A DNA stretch of 64,000 nucleotides from CAZLYK01 sp964563495 (GTDB lineage Bacteria; Acidobacteriota; Blastocatellia; RBC074). The first letter of the stretch is position 1, and each line of letters starts with the position of its first letter. Of the stretch, positions 17,873 to 26,898 are shown in pieces. The notes beneath the pieces were generated by a model. It worked only from the letters and a program-made list of their open reading frames with translations, had not been told where the DNA came from and made no database searches. Position numbers and translations under genes: made by a program. Location: positions 9,967 to 73,966 of the forward strand of contig CAZLYK010000005.1 in assembly GCA_964563495.1 (NCBI GenBank). Direction: 5' to 3'.

Positions 17873-18766
17873 ATGAGACGATTCAACGCTTTCCTGATCG
17901 CGCTGTGTCTGCTCTTGCTGGCGGGCGCGGCGTTCGCGCAACCCAGGCCTAAGGAAAGTTTCTTCAAGACCAAAGACGGCGTGAAGATCGTTTACTACAC
18001 CATCGGCAAGGGCACGCCGGTGATCCTGATTCACGGCTACACCGGCAGTGCGCTCGGCAACTGGTTCCGCAACGGCGTGGCTGAGTCGCTGGCCAAAAAC
18101 CATCTGGTCATCGCGCTTGATTGCCGCAACCACGGCAAGAGCGACAAACCACAGCTCAACGGGCCTGGGCGCGCCGAGGACGTCGTCGAAATGATGGATC
18201 ATCTCAAAATTCAGCGGGCGCATCTGCACGGATACTCTATGGGTGGCGGGATCGTCGGGCGGCTGCTGAGCCTGATTCCCGATCGCATCATGACGGCCAG
18301 CTTCGGAGGTTCGGGTATTCAGGAGGTCGACCCGGAGTGGCGGGCGAAAGTGCCGAAAGATAAAGAGGGGCGCGATCCGGATGAAGATGCGGCGAGCCGC
18401 GCGTTGCGCGTACGGCATGCCATTGACAACGGAATGAGCCGTGAAGAGGCGGAAAAGCAGGCTGATGCTCCGCGGCCGGCACGCACGACGCCGGCCGCAC
18501 CCGCCGCAGCGGCGGGTGGCGCTCGCCCACAGACTGCCGGTCCGCAGCTCGACCTGACGAAGCTCGATATTCCATTGCTGGCGATCAATGGCGAGTACGA
18601 CCGGCCGCTGGCCAAGACCCATCGCCTGTGGCGCGAAGCGAGGAACTTCACGAGCGTCGTCCTGCCCGGAAAATCGCATCTGACGGCCATCGCCGCCCCT
18701 TACATTCCGAAGGAGTATGCGGAGAGCCTGGTCAAGTTCATCAACGCCAACGATCCGATAAAATAG
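17873..18766 (+). CDS. Secreted alpha/beta hydrolase
   Basis: A 297-residue hydrolase with a cleavable signal peptide (about 1-22). The fold markers are present: oxyanion strand VILIHGYTG (50-58), nucleophile elbow GYSMGG with Ser122, a late Asp in LLAINGEYDRPL, and the catalytic His in GKSHLTAIA. An Ala/Pro-rich loop (near 205-220) replaces part of the cap. It probably cleaves an ester or lactone outside the cytoplasm. GGAGG precedes the ATG. Its place between the oxygenases and other secreted hydrolases suggests a role downstream of oxidation. Confidence 0.88.
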   Translation: MRRFNAFLIALCLLLLAGAAFAQPRPKESFFKTKDGVKIVYYTIGKGTPVILIHGYTGSALGNWFRNGVAESLAKNHLVIALDCRNHGKSDKPQLNGPGRAEDVVEMMDHLKIQRAHLHGYSMGGGIVGRLLSLIPDRIMTASFGGSGIQEVDPEWRAKVPKDKEGRDPDEDAASRALRVRHAIDNGMSREEAEKQADAPRPARTTPAAPAAAAGGARPQTAGPQLDLTKLDIPLLAINGEYDRPLAKTHRLWREARNFTSVVLPGKSHLTAIAAPYIPKEYAESLVKFINANDPIK

Positions 18767-18776
18767 CCGCGGTTGA

Positions 18777-18800
18777 CCGGATTTTTTGCAGGATGTAACC
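18777..18800 (+). repeat. Degenerate CAGGATT-module fragment
   Basis: GGATTTTTTGCAGGATGTAA just past the hydrolase stop matches the middle of the repeat. The outer AATAGACAGG part is lost. Confidence 0.5.
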
Positions 18801-18871
18801 AGACCCGATCTTGTAAAAATTCCGCACAGTTCATGTTTTATCCCGTCCGGCCTTCTGGTGAGGAGAGAGAG

Positions 18872-21147
18872 ATGAGATTGGTGACACGAATTGCCGTTAT
18901 GGCCCTCGCGGTCGTCGGCAGCCTGATTGGTTCCGCCGGCAGCAAAGGTCAGACCCAGTCGTCCGCACGGTTGGAGATCAGAGCCCTGTCGTCGCGCCCT
19001 GATCTGGCGAGCGGCGGCGATACGCTCATCGAGGTCAAAGCGCCGGCAGGCACACAACTGAGCCGGATTACCGTGACGCTCAACGGTCGGGATGTCACCG
19101 GCCAGTTGAAGCCGGATGCGGCAACCGGCGGCTTACGCGGCGTCGTCAGTGGTTTGAAGGTCGGCGAGAACACGCTGCTGGCAAAAGCCGGGCTGGCAAA
19201 AGCCGGGAGGATGCAGGCGAGCCTGAAGGTGACCAACTATCCGATCNNNNNNNNNNNNNNNNNNNNNNNNNNNNNNNNNNNNNNNNNNNNNNNNNNNNNN
19301 NNNNNNNNNNNNNNNNNNNNNNNNNNNNNNNNNNNNNNNNNNNNNNGCTGGCAAAAGCCGGGAGGATGCAGGCGAGCCTGAAGGTGACCAACTATCCGAT
19401 CACCGGGCCGATTCTTTCCGGCTCGCACCTGACGCCTTATGAATGCCGGACGGTCGAATCGGGCCTCGGCGAACCGCTCGACGCCGACTGTTCCGCCAGA
19501 CAAAGGATCGAGTACTTTTACCGCGCCACGAATAATGCCTTCAAACCTATGCCGAACCCTACGGGTCCGCGTCCGGCGGATTTAGCCGTGACGACGACCT
19601 ACGACGGCAAGACCGTACCGTACATTGTGCGAGTGGATTCCGGCACGATCAACCGGAGCATCTACCGCATCGCGGTGCTGGACGATCCGCAGCCAACCGA
19701 AGCGAATGAGCAATGGAAACCGGGGCCTGGCTGGAACCGCAAGCTGGCAGTCAGCTTCGGCGGCGGTGCGGGCACGCAATACAACCAGGGCGTCAACCAG
19801 GCGAACGCCGCGTTGAACCACCTCTACCTCTCGCGCGGCTTCGCCTTCATGATCTCGACCGAGCTGGTCAACCAGCAGCACGGCAACGCGGTCTTGCAAG
19901 GCGAGACGCTCATGATGCTCAAAGAGTATTTCATCGAACGTTACGGCATCCCGAAATGGACGGTGGGCAATGGAGGATCGGGCGGCGCGATACAGCAACT
20001 GGTCATCACCCAGATTTATCCGGGATTGCTTGATGGTCTTCAACCGACTGCATCGTTCCCGGATTCGTCGCTCCACACGGCGGACTGCGGACTGCTGCAG
20101 AATTTCTGGCGGAAAGCCGATCCGGCGGTTTGGACCGATGCCAAGAGAACCGCGGTCGAAGGCTTGACCAAAGGCACCTGCGCCGCCTGGGAACGGTCGT
20201 TCGTGCCGGTGTTGACCGCGACCAACGCGCGAGGCTGCGCGCTCAACGATGCGAGCAAGGTTTATCACCCCGTCAAAAATCCCAAAGGCGTGCGATGCAC
20301 CATGCAGGAGATGCGCGCCAACATTTACGGGCGTGACCCGAAGACGGGTTTTGCGCGCAAACCCCAGGACAACCTCGGCTGGCAATACGGTCTGGCGGCG
20401 CTCAACCGCGGCGCGATCAGCGTCGATGAGTTTCTCGAGCTCAATCAGGAGATCGGCGGCAACGATATCGACGGCAACTTTGTTCCACATCGGTCGGTCG
20501 GCGACCCGGTCGCATTACGGGCGATATACGCCAGCGGCCTCGTTAACTCCGGCGGCGGAGGCCTGGCCGACGTGCCGATGATTCACGCGCGTTCTTATAC
20601 CGACGCGATCGGCGACATTCACGACCGGCATCGCGATCTGACCATCCGCGCGCGTCTCGAAAGGGCCAACGGGCGATCCGACAACCAGGTGATCTGGGTC
20701 GGCCCGCCGCGCGAGCGAAATCAGACCGGCGGCGTAGACCTCGCTTCGCTCTCACTGGATACCATGAACAAGTGGCTCGATGCGATCTCCGCCGATCCGG
20801 CTCCGCTTTCGACCGACAAGGTCGTCCGCCACAAACCGGTGGAAGCCGCTGACGCCTGCTGGGACGGCGCCGGTAAAAAGATCGTCGAGAAGGCGAGCTT
20901 CGACGGCAAGGGGACTTGCAACACGCTCTACCCGGTACACAGCGAACCGCGCATGGTCGCGGGCGCGCCACTGACCAACGACATCATGAAATGCCAGTTA
21001 AAGCCGCTCAACTTTGCTGATTACAAGGCGAATTTCACCGATGCGCAGAAGGCGCGGATGAAAACGATCTTCCCCACGGGCGTCTGTGATCTGAGCAAGC
21101 CGGGCGTCGGGCAAGCGCCCATCAAAGGGACTTATCAACGCTACTGA
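18872..21147 (+). CDS. Secreted DUF6351-family protein (interrupted by assembly gap)
   Basis: The start MRLVTRIAVMALAVVGSLIG gives a signal peptide, with GAGGAGAGAG upstream. The N-terminal domain has the RLEIRALSSRPDLASGGDTL pattern of DUF6351 proteins; the large C-terminal domain contains a Ser-centred GNGGSGGAIQQ motif near the middle, reminiscent of alpha/beta-hydrolase elbows, and RARLERANGRSDNQVIW. The gene is split by 100 Ns at 19247-19346. The 55 bp before the gap (19192-19246) recur exactly after it (19347-19401), and removing 155 bp joins the halves in frame to give 706 residues, near the length I expect for this family. By neighbourhood it is an extracellular hydrolase; the reaction is not established. 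Confidence 0.8.
19247..19346. other. Scaffold gap of 100 N with duplicated 55-bp edges
   Basis: Exactly 100 Ns between identical 55-mers (19192-19246 and 19347-19401). A 15-bp tandem duplication (CTGGCAAAAGCCGGG, from about 19178) immediately before the gap explains why the assembler could not resolve the site. Confidence 0.9.
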
Positions 21148-21209
21148 AACAAAGTAGCGCAACCTGCCTTTGCTCCGCGCCGCCTCGGGCGGTGCGGAGA
21201 TTCTGAGGA

Positions 21210-21302
21210 GTGGTTCATGTCGCATAGCGACGCCCTGTCACAATGAAAAGCCCGGGTACACACGCCTCCGGCGCGCCAGAGGCGCGCGTACCCGGGCTTT
21301 TC
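21210..21302 (+). repeat. Leader hairpin of a second dispersed repeat family
   Basis: The block begins with a conserved part (GTCGCATAGCGACGCCCTG) and continues to a 15-bp perfect stem, 21245-21259 with 21288-21302, enclosing a smaller CGCCTC/GAGGCG stem. The stem ends 1-2 bp before the AAGGAG of the next gene. A second copy lies at 46240-46371, also directly upstream of a ribosome-binding site. Confidence 0.8.
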
Positions 21303-21314
21303 TAAGGAGAAATG

Positions 21315-22505
21315 ATGAAGCGAAAATTGATTTTGGCTCTGGCGTTGTTTGCCGGGTTGGCAAGCGGAAATAATTGTTTCGCGCAACCTGCCGCGCCTGC
21401 CGCCACGACGCCTGCCAAAAACGATTACAGCCAGGCCGTGACCTGGTTGTGCCGTCCCGGCAGGCAGGACGCTTGCGCGGTGGATCTGACTACGACCATG
21501 GTCAGCGCCGACGGCAAACTGAAAGAAGAGAAGTGGAAAGCCGATCCGAACGCGCCGATCGATTGCTTTTATGTCTACCCGACGGTCTCCAACGACACAA
21601 CACCGAACAGCGATATGAATGCAGGGCCGGAAGAGCTGGCCGTTATCCGTGCGCAGTTTGCGCGCTTCGGCTCGGCCTGCCGCGTTTATGCGCCGCTCTA
21701 CCGTCAGGTAACGCTGACTGCTCTGCGCTCCAATCTGTCGGGCAAGCCGGTGGCGGTTGATCGTGTGCTCGGCTACAACGATGTGGTCGATGCCTGGAAA
21801 TACTACCTGGAACACGACAACCAGGGGCGCGGTGTGGTATTGATCGGCCATTCTCAGGGTTCAATGGTGCTGACACAACTGATCCGCAACGAGATTGACG
21901 GCAAGCCGGTGGAGGAGCGGTTGATCTCGGCGCTGCTGCTCGGAACCAACCTGCCCGTGCCGAAAGGCAAAGACGTCGGCGGTGCGTTCAAGCATATTCC
22001 GATCTGTCGCTCGGCGTCACAGACGGGTTGCGCCATCGCCTACGCCACATTTCGCGCCGATCTCCCGCCGCCGGCCAACAGTCTTTTCGGACGCGTGCCG
22101 GGCGATGGGATGGAGGCGGCGTGCGCCAATCCCGCGGCACTCGGCGGAGGCAGCGGTGAATTGCGTGCATACCTCTCCGCTACCAGTCGGAGCGGCAGCT
22201 CATCGGCTGCGCCGAAACCATGGGTCACACCCGAGCAACCGATCAAGACGCCTTTTGTCAGCCTGCCGGGTTTGCTGACCGCCGAATGCGTCTCGAATGA
22301 GAAAGGGTCGTATCTCGCCCTCACCGTGCACGGCAATCCGGCCGACCCGCGCACCGACGAGATCGTCGGCGATGTCGTGGTCGGCGGACAGGTCCAGGCC
22401 AATTGGGGGTTGCACTTGATCGACGTCCAGGCGGCGATGGGCAATCTGGTCGAGATTGTCGGCCGGCAAGCCAAAGCATACCTGGCCAGGCAAAAAAAGA
22501 GATAA
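21315..22505 (+). CDS. Secreted DUF3089-family hydrolase
   Basis: About 396 residues with a signal peptide ending near AQPAAP. Family features are CFYVYPTVSNDTTPNSDM near residue 80, VDAWKYYL, and the nucleophile elbow GHSQGS, so it has an alpha/beta-hydrolase fold related to lipases. The second of two adjacent ATGs (21315) is preferred because AAGGAG then has 5-6 bp spacing. It lies in a row of secreted hydrolases and is separated from the DUF6351 gene by the leader hairpin. Confidence 0.85.
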   Translation: MKRKLILALALFAGLASGNNCFAQPAAPAATTPAKNDYSQAVTWLCRPGRQDACAVDLTTTMVSADGKLKEEKWKADPNAPIDCFYVYPTVSNDTTPNSDMNAGPEELAVIRAQFARFGSACRVYAPLYRQVTLTALRSNLSGKPVAVDRVLGYNDVVDAWKYYLEHDNQGRGVVLIGHSQGSMVLTQLIRNEIDGKPVEERLISALLLGTNLPVPKGKDVGGAFKHIPICRSASQTGCAIAYATFRADLPPPANSLFGRVPGDGMEAACANPAALGGGSGELRAYLSATSRSGSSSAAPKPWVTPEQPIKTPFVSLPGLLTAECVSNEKGSYLALTVHGNPADPRTDEIVGDVVVGGQVQANWGLHLIDVQAAMGNLVEIVGRQAKAYLARQKKR

Positions 22506-22516
22506 AAGAGCGGATT

Positions 22517-23518
22517 ATGAAAACTATCGCATCGTTCTCATTGGCACTGAGCATCGCCTTGCTCTCGGTCTGCCTGGTCACCGGGGAGAGGACACGCGGA
22601 CAGTCGTCACGTAATTTGACCAAGGCCGACGTTGACCGGATGATGACGGAACTGTCGAATTGGGGGCGTTGGGGCAAAGCAGACCAACTTGGAGCGATCA
22701 ATCTGATCACACCCGCCAAGCGCAAAGAGGCGCTCAAACTGGCTAAAGAGGGTGTCTCGGTCTCCCTGGCGCACGACACCAATGCGGAAACCGCTCCCGA
22801 CAATGACAGTCCGTATGAGCACACCATGACGATGACGGGGGAAAACCCCCGCGGCACATGGAGCCTGGACAAATTCGGCGTCTCGTTTCACGGCTACCAG
22901 CACACGCATCTCGACGCGCTCTGCCACATGTTCTGGCAGGGCAAGATGTACAACGGATTTTCCCAGGCCGATGTGACGCGGCAGGGCGCGGGCAAACTCT
23001 CCATCACCAATCTCAAACGGGGAATCCTGACGCGCGGAATTTTGATGGATATCCCCAGGCTCAAAGGCGTGGCTTATCTGGAACCCGGGACGCCGATCTA
23101 TCCTGAAGATTTGGAGGCCTGGGAAAAGAAGGCCGGCTTGAAACTGCGACCCGGCGACGCGGTCTTCATTCGCACCGGTCGCTGGGCGCGCCGCGCGGCC
23201 GCCGGCCCCTGGAATATCTCACAGCTATCGGCCGGGCTGCACGCATCTTGCGCCAGATGGCTGAAACAACGCGACATCGCTTTGCTCGGGAGCGATGCCG
23301 CCAGTGATCTATTGCCTTCGGGTGTCCCGGGCTTAACGCATCCAATCCATCAATTGACGCTGGTGGCGATGGGCATGAACATTTTTGATAACTGCGATCT
23401 CGAAGCTTTGAGCGAAGAGGCGGCCAGGCGAAATCGCTGGGAATTTCTGCTGACCGCCGCACCGATTGCTCTGGTCGGCGGGACCGGCTCTCCGCTCAAT
23501 CCGATTGCAACCTTTTGA
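22517..23518 (+). CDS. Secreted cyclase-family (kynurenine formamidase-like) hydrolase
   Basis: A 333-residue protein with a signal peptide (about 1-28). The metal-site motif HGYQHTHLDALCH matches the HxGTHxDxPxH pattern of the PF04199 cyclase family in altered form, and FIRTGRW and GSDAASD are further family segments. Members hydrolyse amides or lactones using a divalent metal. ATG 22517 is used because the protein then begins with a signal sequence; the ribosome-binding site is weak. It begins 11 bp after the DUF3089 stop, so the two are probably one operon. Confidence 0.87.
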   Translation: MKTIASFSLALSIALLSVCLVTGERTRGQSSRNLTKADVDRMMTELSNWGRWGKADQLGAINLITPAKRKEALKLAKEGVSVSLAHDTNAETAPDNDSPYEHTMTMTGENPRGTWSLDKFGVSFHGYQHTHLDALCHMFWQGKMYNGFSQADVTRQGAGKLSITNLKRGILTRGILMDIPRLKGVAYLEPGTPIYPEDLEAWEKKAGLKLRPGDAVFIRTGRWARRAAAGPWNISQLSAGLHASCARWLKQRDIALLGSDAASDLLPSGVPGLTHPIHQLTLVAMGMNIFDNCDLEALSEEAARRNRWEFLLTAAPIALVGGTGSPLNPIATF

Positions 23519-23528
23519 AACAACAAAG

Positions 23529-23544
23529 AAAATAGACAGGATCG
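23529..23544 (+). repeat. CAGGATT-module fragment
   Basis: AAATAGACAGGATCGG, the outer edge of the repeat only, 10 bp after the cyclase stop. Confidence 0.55.
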
Positions 23545-23570
23545 GAATGGCCGTTGGTTGAGGAGATAAT

Positions 23571-23993
23571 ATGACCGATTTGAACTCATTCTACGCACAA
23601 TGGGCGCCGCGCCTGCTGAGCGTGCTGCGAATTGTCGCCGCATTTCTGTTTATGCAACACGGCAGCCAGAAGCTCTTCGGCTTTCCGGCCTCAGCCCAGG
23701 CCGCATCCGGGTCGTTGCCGCCGCTGATGATGGTGGCCGGCGTGCTGGAATTTTTTGGCGGGCTGCTTCTCCTGTTTGGGTTGTTCACGCGCCCGGTGGC
23801 TTTCATTCTCTCGGGACAAATGGCGGTGGCCTACTTTATGTCGCACGCGCCGAATGGCTTCTGGCCCTTGCTCAACCGTGGAGAGGCTGCCGCGTTCTAT
23901 AGCTTTTTATTCCTCTACCTGTCCGTAGCCGGGGGCGGTGAATGGAGTTTGGATGCGCTTTGGCGGCGAGTCCAGCCTCAAGCGTCTAAATAG
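23571..23993 (+). CDS. DoxX-family membrane protein
   Basis: A 140-residue protein with four predicted membrane helices. The first contains LRIVAAFLFMQHGSQKLFGF, the hallmark of DoxX; the others are MMVAGVLEFFGGLLLLFGLF, VAFILSGQMAVAYFM and FYSFLFLYLSVAGG. Family members are linked to redox or quinone-related processes without a settled function. GAGGAG precedes the ATG. It closes the catabolic region. Confidence 0.9.
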   Translation: MTDLNSFYAQWAPRLLSVLRIVAAFLFMQHGSQKLFGFPASAQAASGSLPPLMMVAGVLEFFGGLLLLFGLFTRPVAFILSGQMAVAYFMSHAPNGFWPLLNRGEAAAFYSFLFLYLSVAGGGEWSLDALWRRVQPQASK

Positions 23994-24112
23994 GCCAGCC
24001 GGAACCACCCCGAGCGGCAAGGCTCACGCGCGATCACCGGCTCGCTGCGAGCTGGTTCGGTGAGCATCTGGGCCCGGGAGGAGTGGCCATTCAGACGGGG
24101 GCGGATGAAATG

Positions 24113-24197
<85 letters not shown>

Positions 24198-24301
24198 ATT
24201 GATCGTGATCGGCGATGAACCGAATGGTTTGGCGATTATAAGTACCGGCTCAAAAGCGGTCAAGCAGTCACCTCAGCCTGGATGGCGGGGCGCTGTCCGA
24301 T

Positions 24302-25042
24302 TCAGGTGAAGATCAGCTTGAACCCGGCGATGGTCAGGACCGCGGCGAGAAGCCTTTTGATGAAGACGGTAGAAAACCGCCGGCTGCCCAGATATGAGCC
24401 AATCGCTCCGCCAGTCAACGCCGCGGCGACCATCGGCATGGCAAAGACCGGCAGTTGTCTGGTGCTGGTGACGTTGCCCAGCAAACCGGCGATCGAATTA
24501 ACGAGGATGAAGAAAGCCGAGACGGCAGATGCCGTTTTGGTGCGCGCCCAATGCAGAAAGATCATCACCGGTGTCAGAAAGATTCCGCCCCCCGTCCCGG
24601 TCAATCCCGAAAGCAGCCCTATCCCCGCGCCCACGGAAATGGCAGTAGCCCTGTTGGGCGGCGTCTCTTTCTCTTCTTCATCCGCCCGCGGTTTCAAGAC
24701 GAAACGCGCAGCGGAGTAGAGGAGCACTATACCGATCAAGACCTTGAAGATATGCGTCGGCAGATTGATCGCCCCACCCAGGAAGGCAAAGGGAATCGAC
24801 AAGACCGCAAATGGCCAGAAGAGCGTCCATGAGAAATGACCGGCCCGACGGAAATGCCACGATGTCAGACACGCTACCAGAATATTCAAAACGAGTGCCG
24901 CGGGTTTGATCACCGCCGGCGCCAGACCGAACAGAGTCATGACCGCAATGTAGCCCGAAGCCCCGGCGTGACCGACAGAGGAATATAGAAGAGCCACCAC
25001 TGCAATCCCGGCACAGAGCAGTAAAATAGCTTGAAACGTCAT
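24302..25042 (-). CDS. Sulfite exporter TauE/SafE-family permease
   Basis: A 246-residue membrane protein with about eight hydrophobic helices. The N-terminal VALLYSSVGHAGASGYIAVM and the internal GLLSGLTGTGGGIFLTPVMI are the paired glycine-rich signatures of TauE/SafE proteins. A charged cytoplasmic loop (RADEEEKETPPN) separates the halves. It probably exports a sulfur-containing anion such as sulfite or a sulfonate product. It lies between the tRNA gene and tyrS on the same strand. Confidence 0.92.
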   Translation of the reverse strand: MTFQAILLLCAGIAVVALLYSSVGHAGASGYIAVMTLFGLAPAVIKPAALVLNILVACLTSWHFRRAGHFSWTLFWPFAVLSIPFAFLGGAINLPTHIFKVLIGIVLLYSAARFVLKPRADEEEKETPPNRATAISVGAGIGLLSGLTGTGGGIFLTPVMIFLHWARTKTASAVSAFFILVNSIAGLLGNVTSTRQLPVFAMPMVAAALTGGAIGSYLGSRRFSTVFIKRLLAAVLTIAGFKLIFT

Positions 25043-25096
25043 TTTCCCTTTTGCTCGGCGTGGGGTTTCGACCGCCCCCCCAATCCGCGGTTTCTG

Positions 25097-26314
25097 TTAC
25101 TCAAACAGGACCTTGATGAATTTCAGCTTACCCACCTGCAATTGCGCTTCTCTGGTGACCGAGGCGTCGATTTCACAGGCGATATCGACGATCTTCTGAC
25201 CATTCAATTTTACGCCTCCCTGCGAGACCAGCCGGCGGGCTTCGGCCTTTGACGGCGCCAATTCGGACTGAACGAGCAGGTCAACCAGTTTGACCCTGGG
25301 TGAAGCGAGTTTAAGCGCACGAGTTTCCAGATCGGCAGGCGCCTGGTGCTCGCGGAAGCGGCGAATGAACTCCGCTTCGGCGCGGGCGGCTTCCGCCGGC
25401 GAATGAAAATCGGCGACGATCCGCTTGGCGAGTTCCGATTTGACGTCTCGCGGGTGGCGTTGGCCGGCTTCGACGGCGTCCTTGATCCGGGCGACTTCGG
25501 CCGGCGTCAGGTCGGTCAAGAGCTCGTAATAACGCCACATGAGATCGTCAGAGATCGACATGGCTTTGCCGTAGATATCATCGGGCGATTCGGTGATGCC
25601 GATGTAGTTATTGAGGCTCTTCGACATCTTGTTGACGCCGTCCAGACCTTCGAGCAGCGGCGTAGTCATAATCACCTGAGGCTCGACGCCGTAAGCGCGC
25701 TGGATCTCGCGCGCCATGAGCAGGTTGAATTTCTGGTCGGTGCCGCCCAGCTCGACGTCCGATTTCAAGGCGACCGAATCGTACCCCTGGGCGAGCGGGT
25801 AGAGCAGTTCGTGAACGCTGATCGGGATGCCCGCGGCGTAGCGTTTCGAGAATTCATCCCGTTCAAGCATCTGCGCCACTGTCGCCTTGGCCGTCAGGCG
25901 AATGAAATCTTCCGGCGTAAACGCGCTCAACCATTTCGAGTTGAAATCAATAATTGTCCTGGCCGGGTCGAGCAGCTTGTAAATTTGCGCCTTGTAGGTT
26001 TCGGCATTCTCATTAATCTGTTCGCGAGTCAGCGGTGGGCGCGTGGCGTTGCGGCCGGTCGGGTCGCCGATCAGCGCGGTGAAATCGCCGATCAGAAAGA
26101 TGACGTCGTGACCAAGCTGCTGAAAGTGGCGCATCTTGCGGATGAGGACTGTATGACCCAGATGCAGGTCGGGGGCAGTCGGATCGAACCCCGCTTTGAT
26201 CCGCAGCTTTCGCCCGCTCACCGATGCCTTTTCGAGCTTCGATTTGAGCTCTTCCAGCGGAATTACATCAACTGCGCCTTTGGTTAAATATGAAAGTTGT
26301 TCTTTTAGTGTCAT
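25097..26314 (-). CDS. tyrS: Tyrosine--tRNA ligase
   Basis: 405 residues, a class I synthetase. The ATP-binding HLGH motif is at 51-54 (PDLHLGHTV) and the KMSKS loop is at about 231-235 (GVNKMSKSLNN). The C-terminal S4 domain contains SKAEARRLVSQGGVKLNG. Length and the GDFTALIGDPTGRN segment fit the TyrRS subtype typified by TyrZ/long-form bacterial enzymes. It charges tRNA-Tyr in the cytoplasm. No T-box-like leader is seen in the short upstream spacer. Confidence 0.97.
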   Translation of the reverse strand: MTLKEQLSYLTKGAVDVIPLEELKSKLEKASVSGRKLRIKAGFDPTAPDLHLGHTVLIRKMRHFQQLGHDVIFLIGDFTALIGDPTGRNATRPPLTREQINENAETYKAQIYKLLDPARTIIDFNSKWLSAFTPEDFIRLTAKATVAQMLERDEFSKRYAAGIPISVHELLYPLAQGYDSVALKSDVELGGTDQKFNLLMAREIQRAYGVEPQVIMTTPLLEGLDGVNKMSKSLNNYIGITESPDDIYGKAMSISDDLMWRYYELLTDLTPAEVARIKDAVEAGQRHPRDVKSELAKRIVADFHSPAEAARAEAEFIRRFREHQAPADLETRALKLASPRVKLVDLLVQSELAPSKAEARRLVSQGGVKLNGQKIVDIACEIDASVTREAQLQVGKLKFIKVLFE

Positions 26315-26353
26315 AAGTCTAGAGGGGCGGCCGGAATGGCTATGATACCTGAG

Positions 26354-26397
26354 AAATAGACAGGATTGACAGGATTTTTTCAGGATTGAACAGGATA
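26354..26397 (+). repeat. CAGGATT-module repeat overlapping a gene end
   Basis: Begins AATAGACAGGATTGACAGG. The YcxB-like gene on the minus strand ends inside it: its last six residues (GYPVQS) and its TGA are encoded by repeat sequence. Confidence 0.85.
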
Positions 26398-26886
26398 TCC
26401 GCCTGATTTCGCGATCTTTTTAGCGGCCAGGGCGCGGAATTCACCGATCGACTTTTGACTGGGGAAGGCGCGCTTGGGAAGCAGATTGAATGAATCCTTG
26501 CCGTAGATCAGCAAAAAGCCTTCCGGGCTTTCGAGAAGGCGTTGATAGTATTTCCAGTCGAGGTCCGATTCGACCTGCCCGATCAGAAAATTGACTCCAT
26601 CCTCATTGAATGAGACCTCGTATTCGGCGCGATAAAGCGGCTCGCGCTTCCATTTCTTTCTTGCCGCCCAGCGGCGAATGGGCGACGCTCCGAAGATGAT
26701 GATCAGCCCGAGCGCGAGCCCGGCGATCGCCAAAAAGTTCAGGTCGTCGATAAAGAACCAGAGCGCGCTGAAAGTGATCAGGACTCCGCCGATCACCCTC
26801 TCGGGTGGCATGCTGTAGCGGTCGCGGCGAAAAAATTCCTGCGCCGCGAAATAATCTTTCCAGTCAAGATGGAAATTGATGGTCAT
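26380..26886 (-). CDS. YcxB-like membrane protein
   Basis: A 168-residue protein with a short N-terminal region (TINFHLDWKDYFAAQEFF), two adjacent membrane helices (about 30-65) and a C-terminal YcxB-type domain (YEVSFNEDGVNFLIGQVESD, WKYYQRLLESPEGFLLIYG). Function of the family is unknown. Its C-terminus and stop codon come from the inserted CAGGATT repeat, so the native end was probably slightly different. It starts 12 bp after the VWA gene and may be co-transcribed with it. Confidence 0.8.
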   Translation of the reverse strand: MTINFHLDWKDYFAAQEFFRRDRYSMPPERVIGGVLITFSALWFFIDDLNFLAIAGLALGLIIIFGASPIRRWAARKKWKREPLYRAEYEVSFNEDGVNFLIGQVESDLDWKYYQRLLESPEGFLLIYGKDSFNLLPKRAFPSQKSIGEFRALAAKKIAKSGGYPVQS

Positions 26887-26898
26887 TGATTCGATCGT

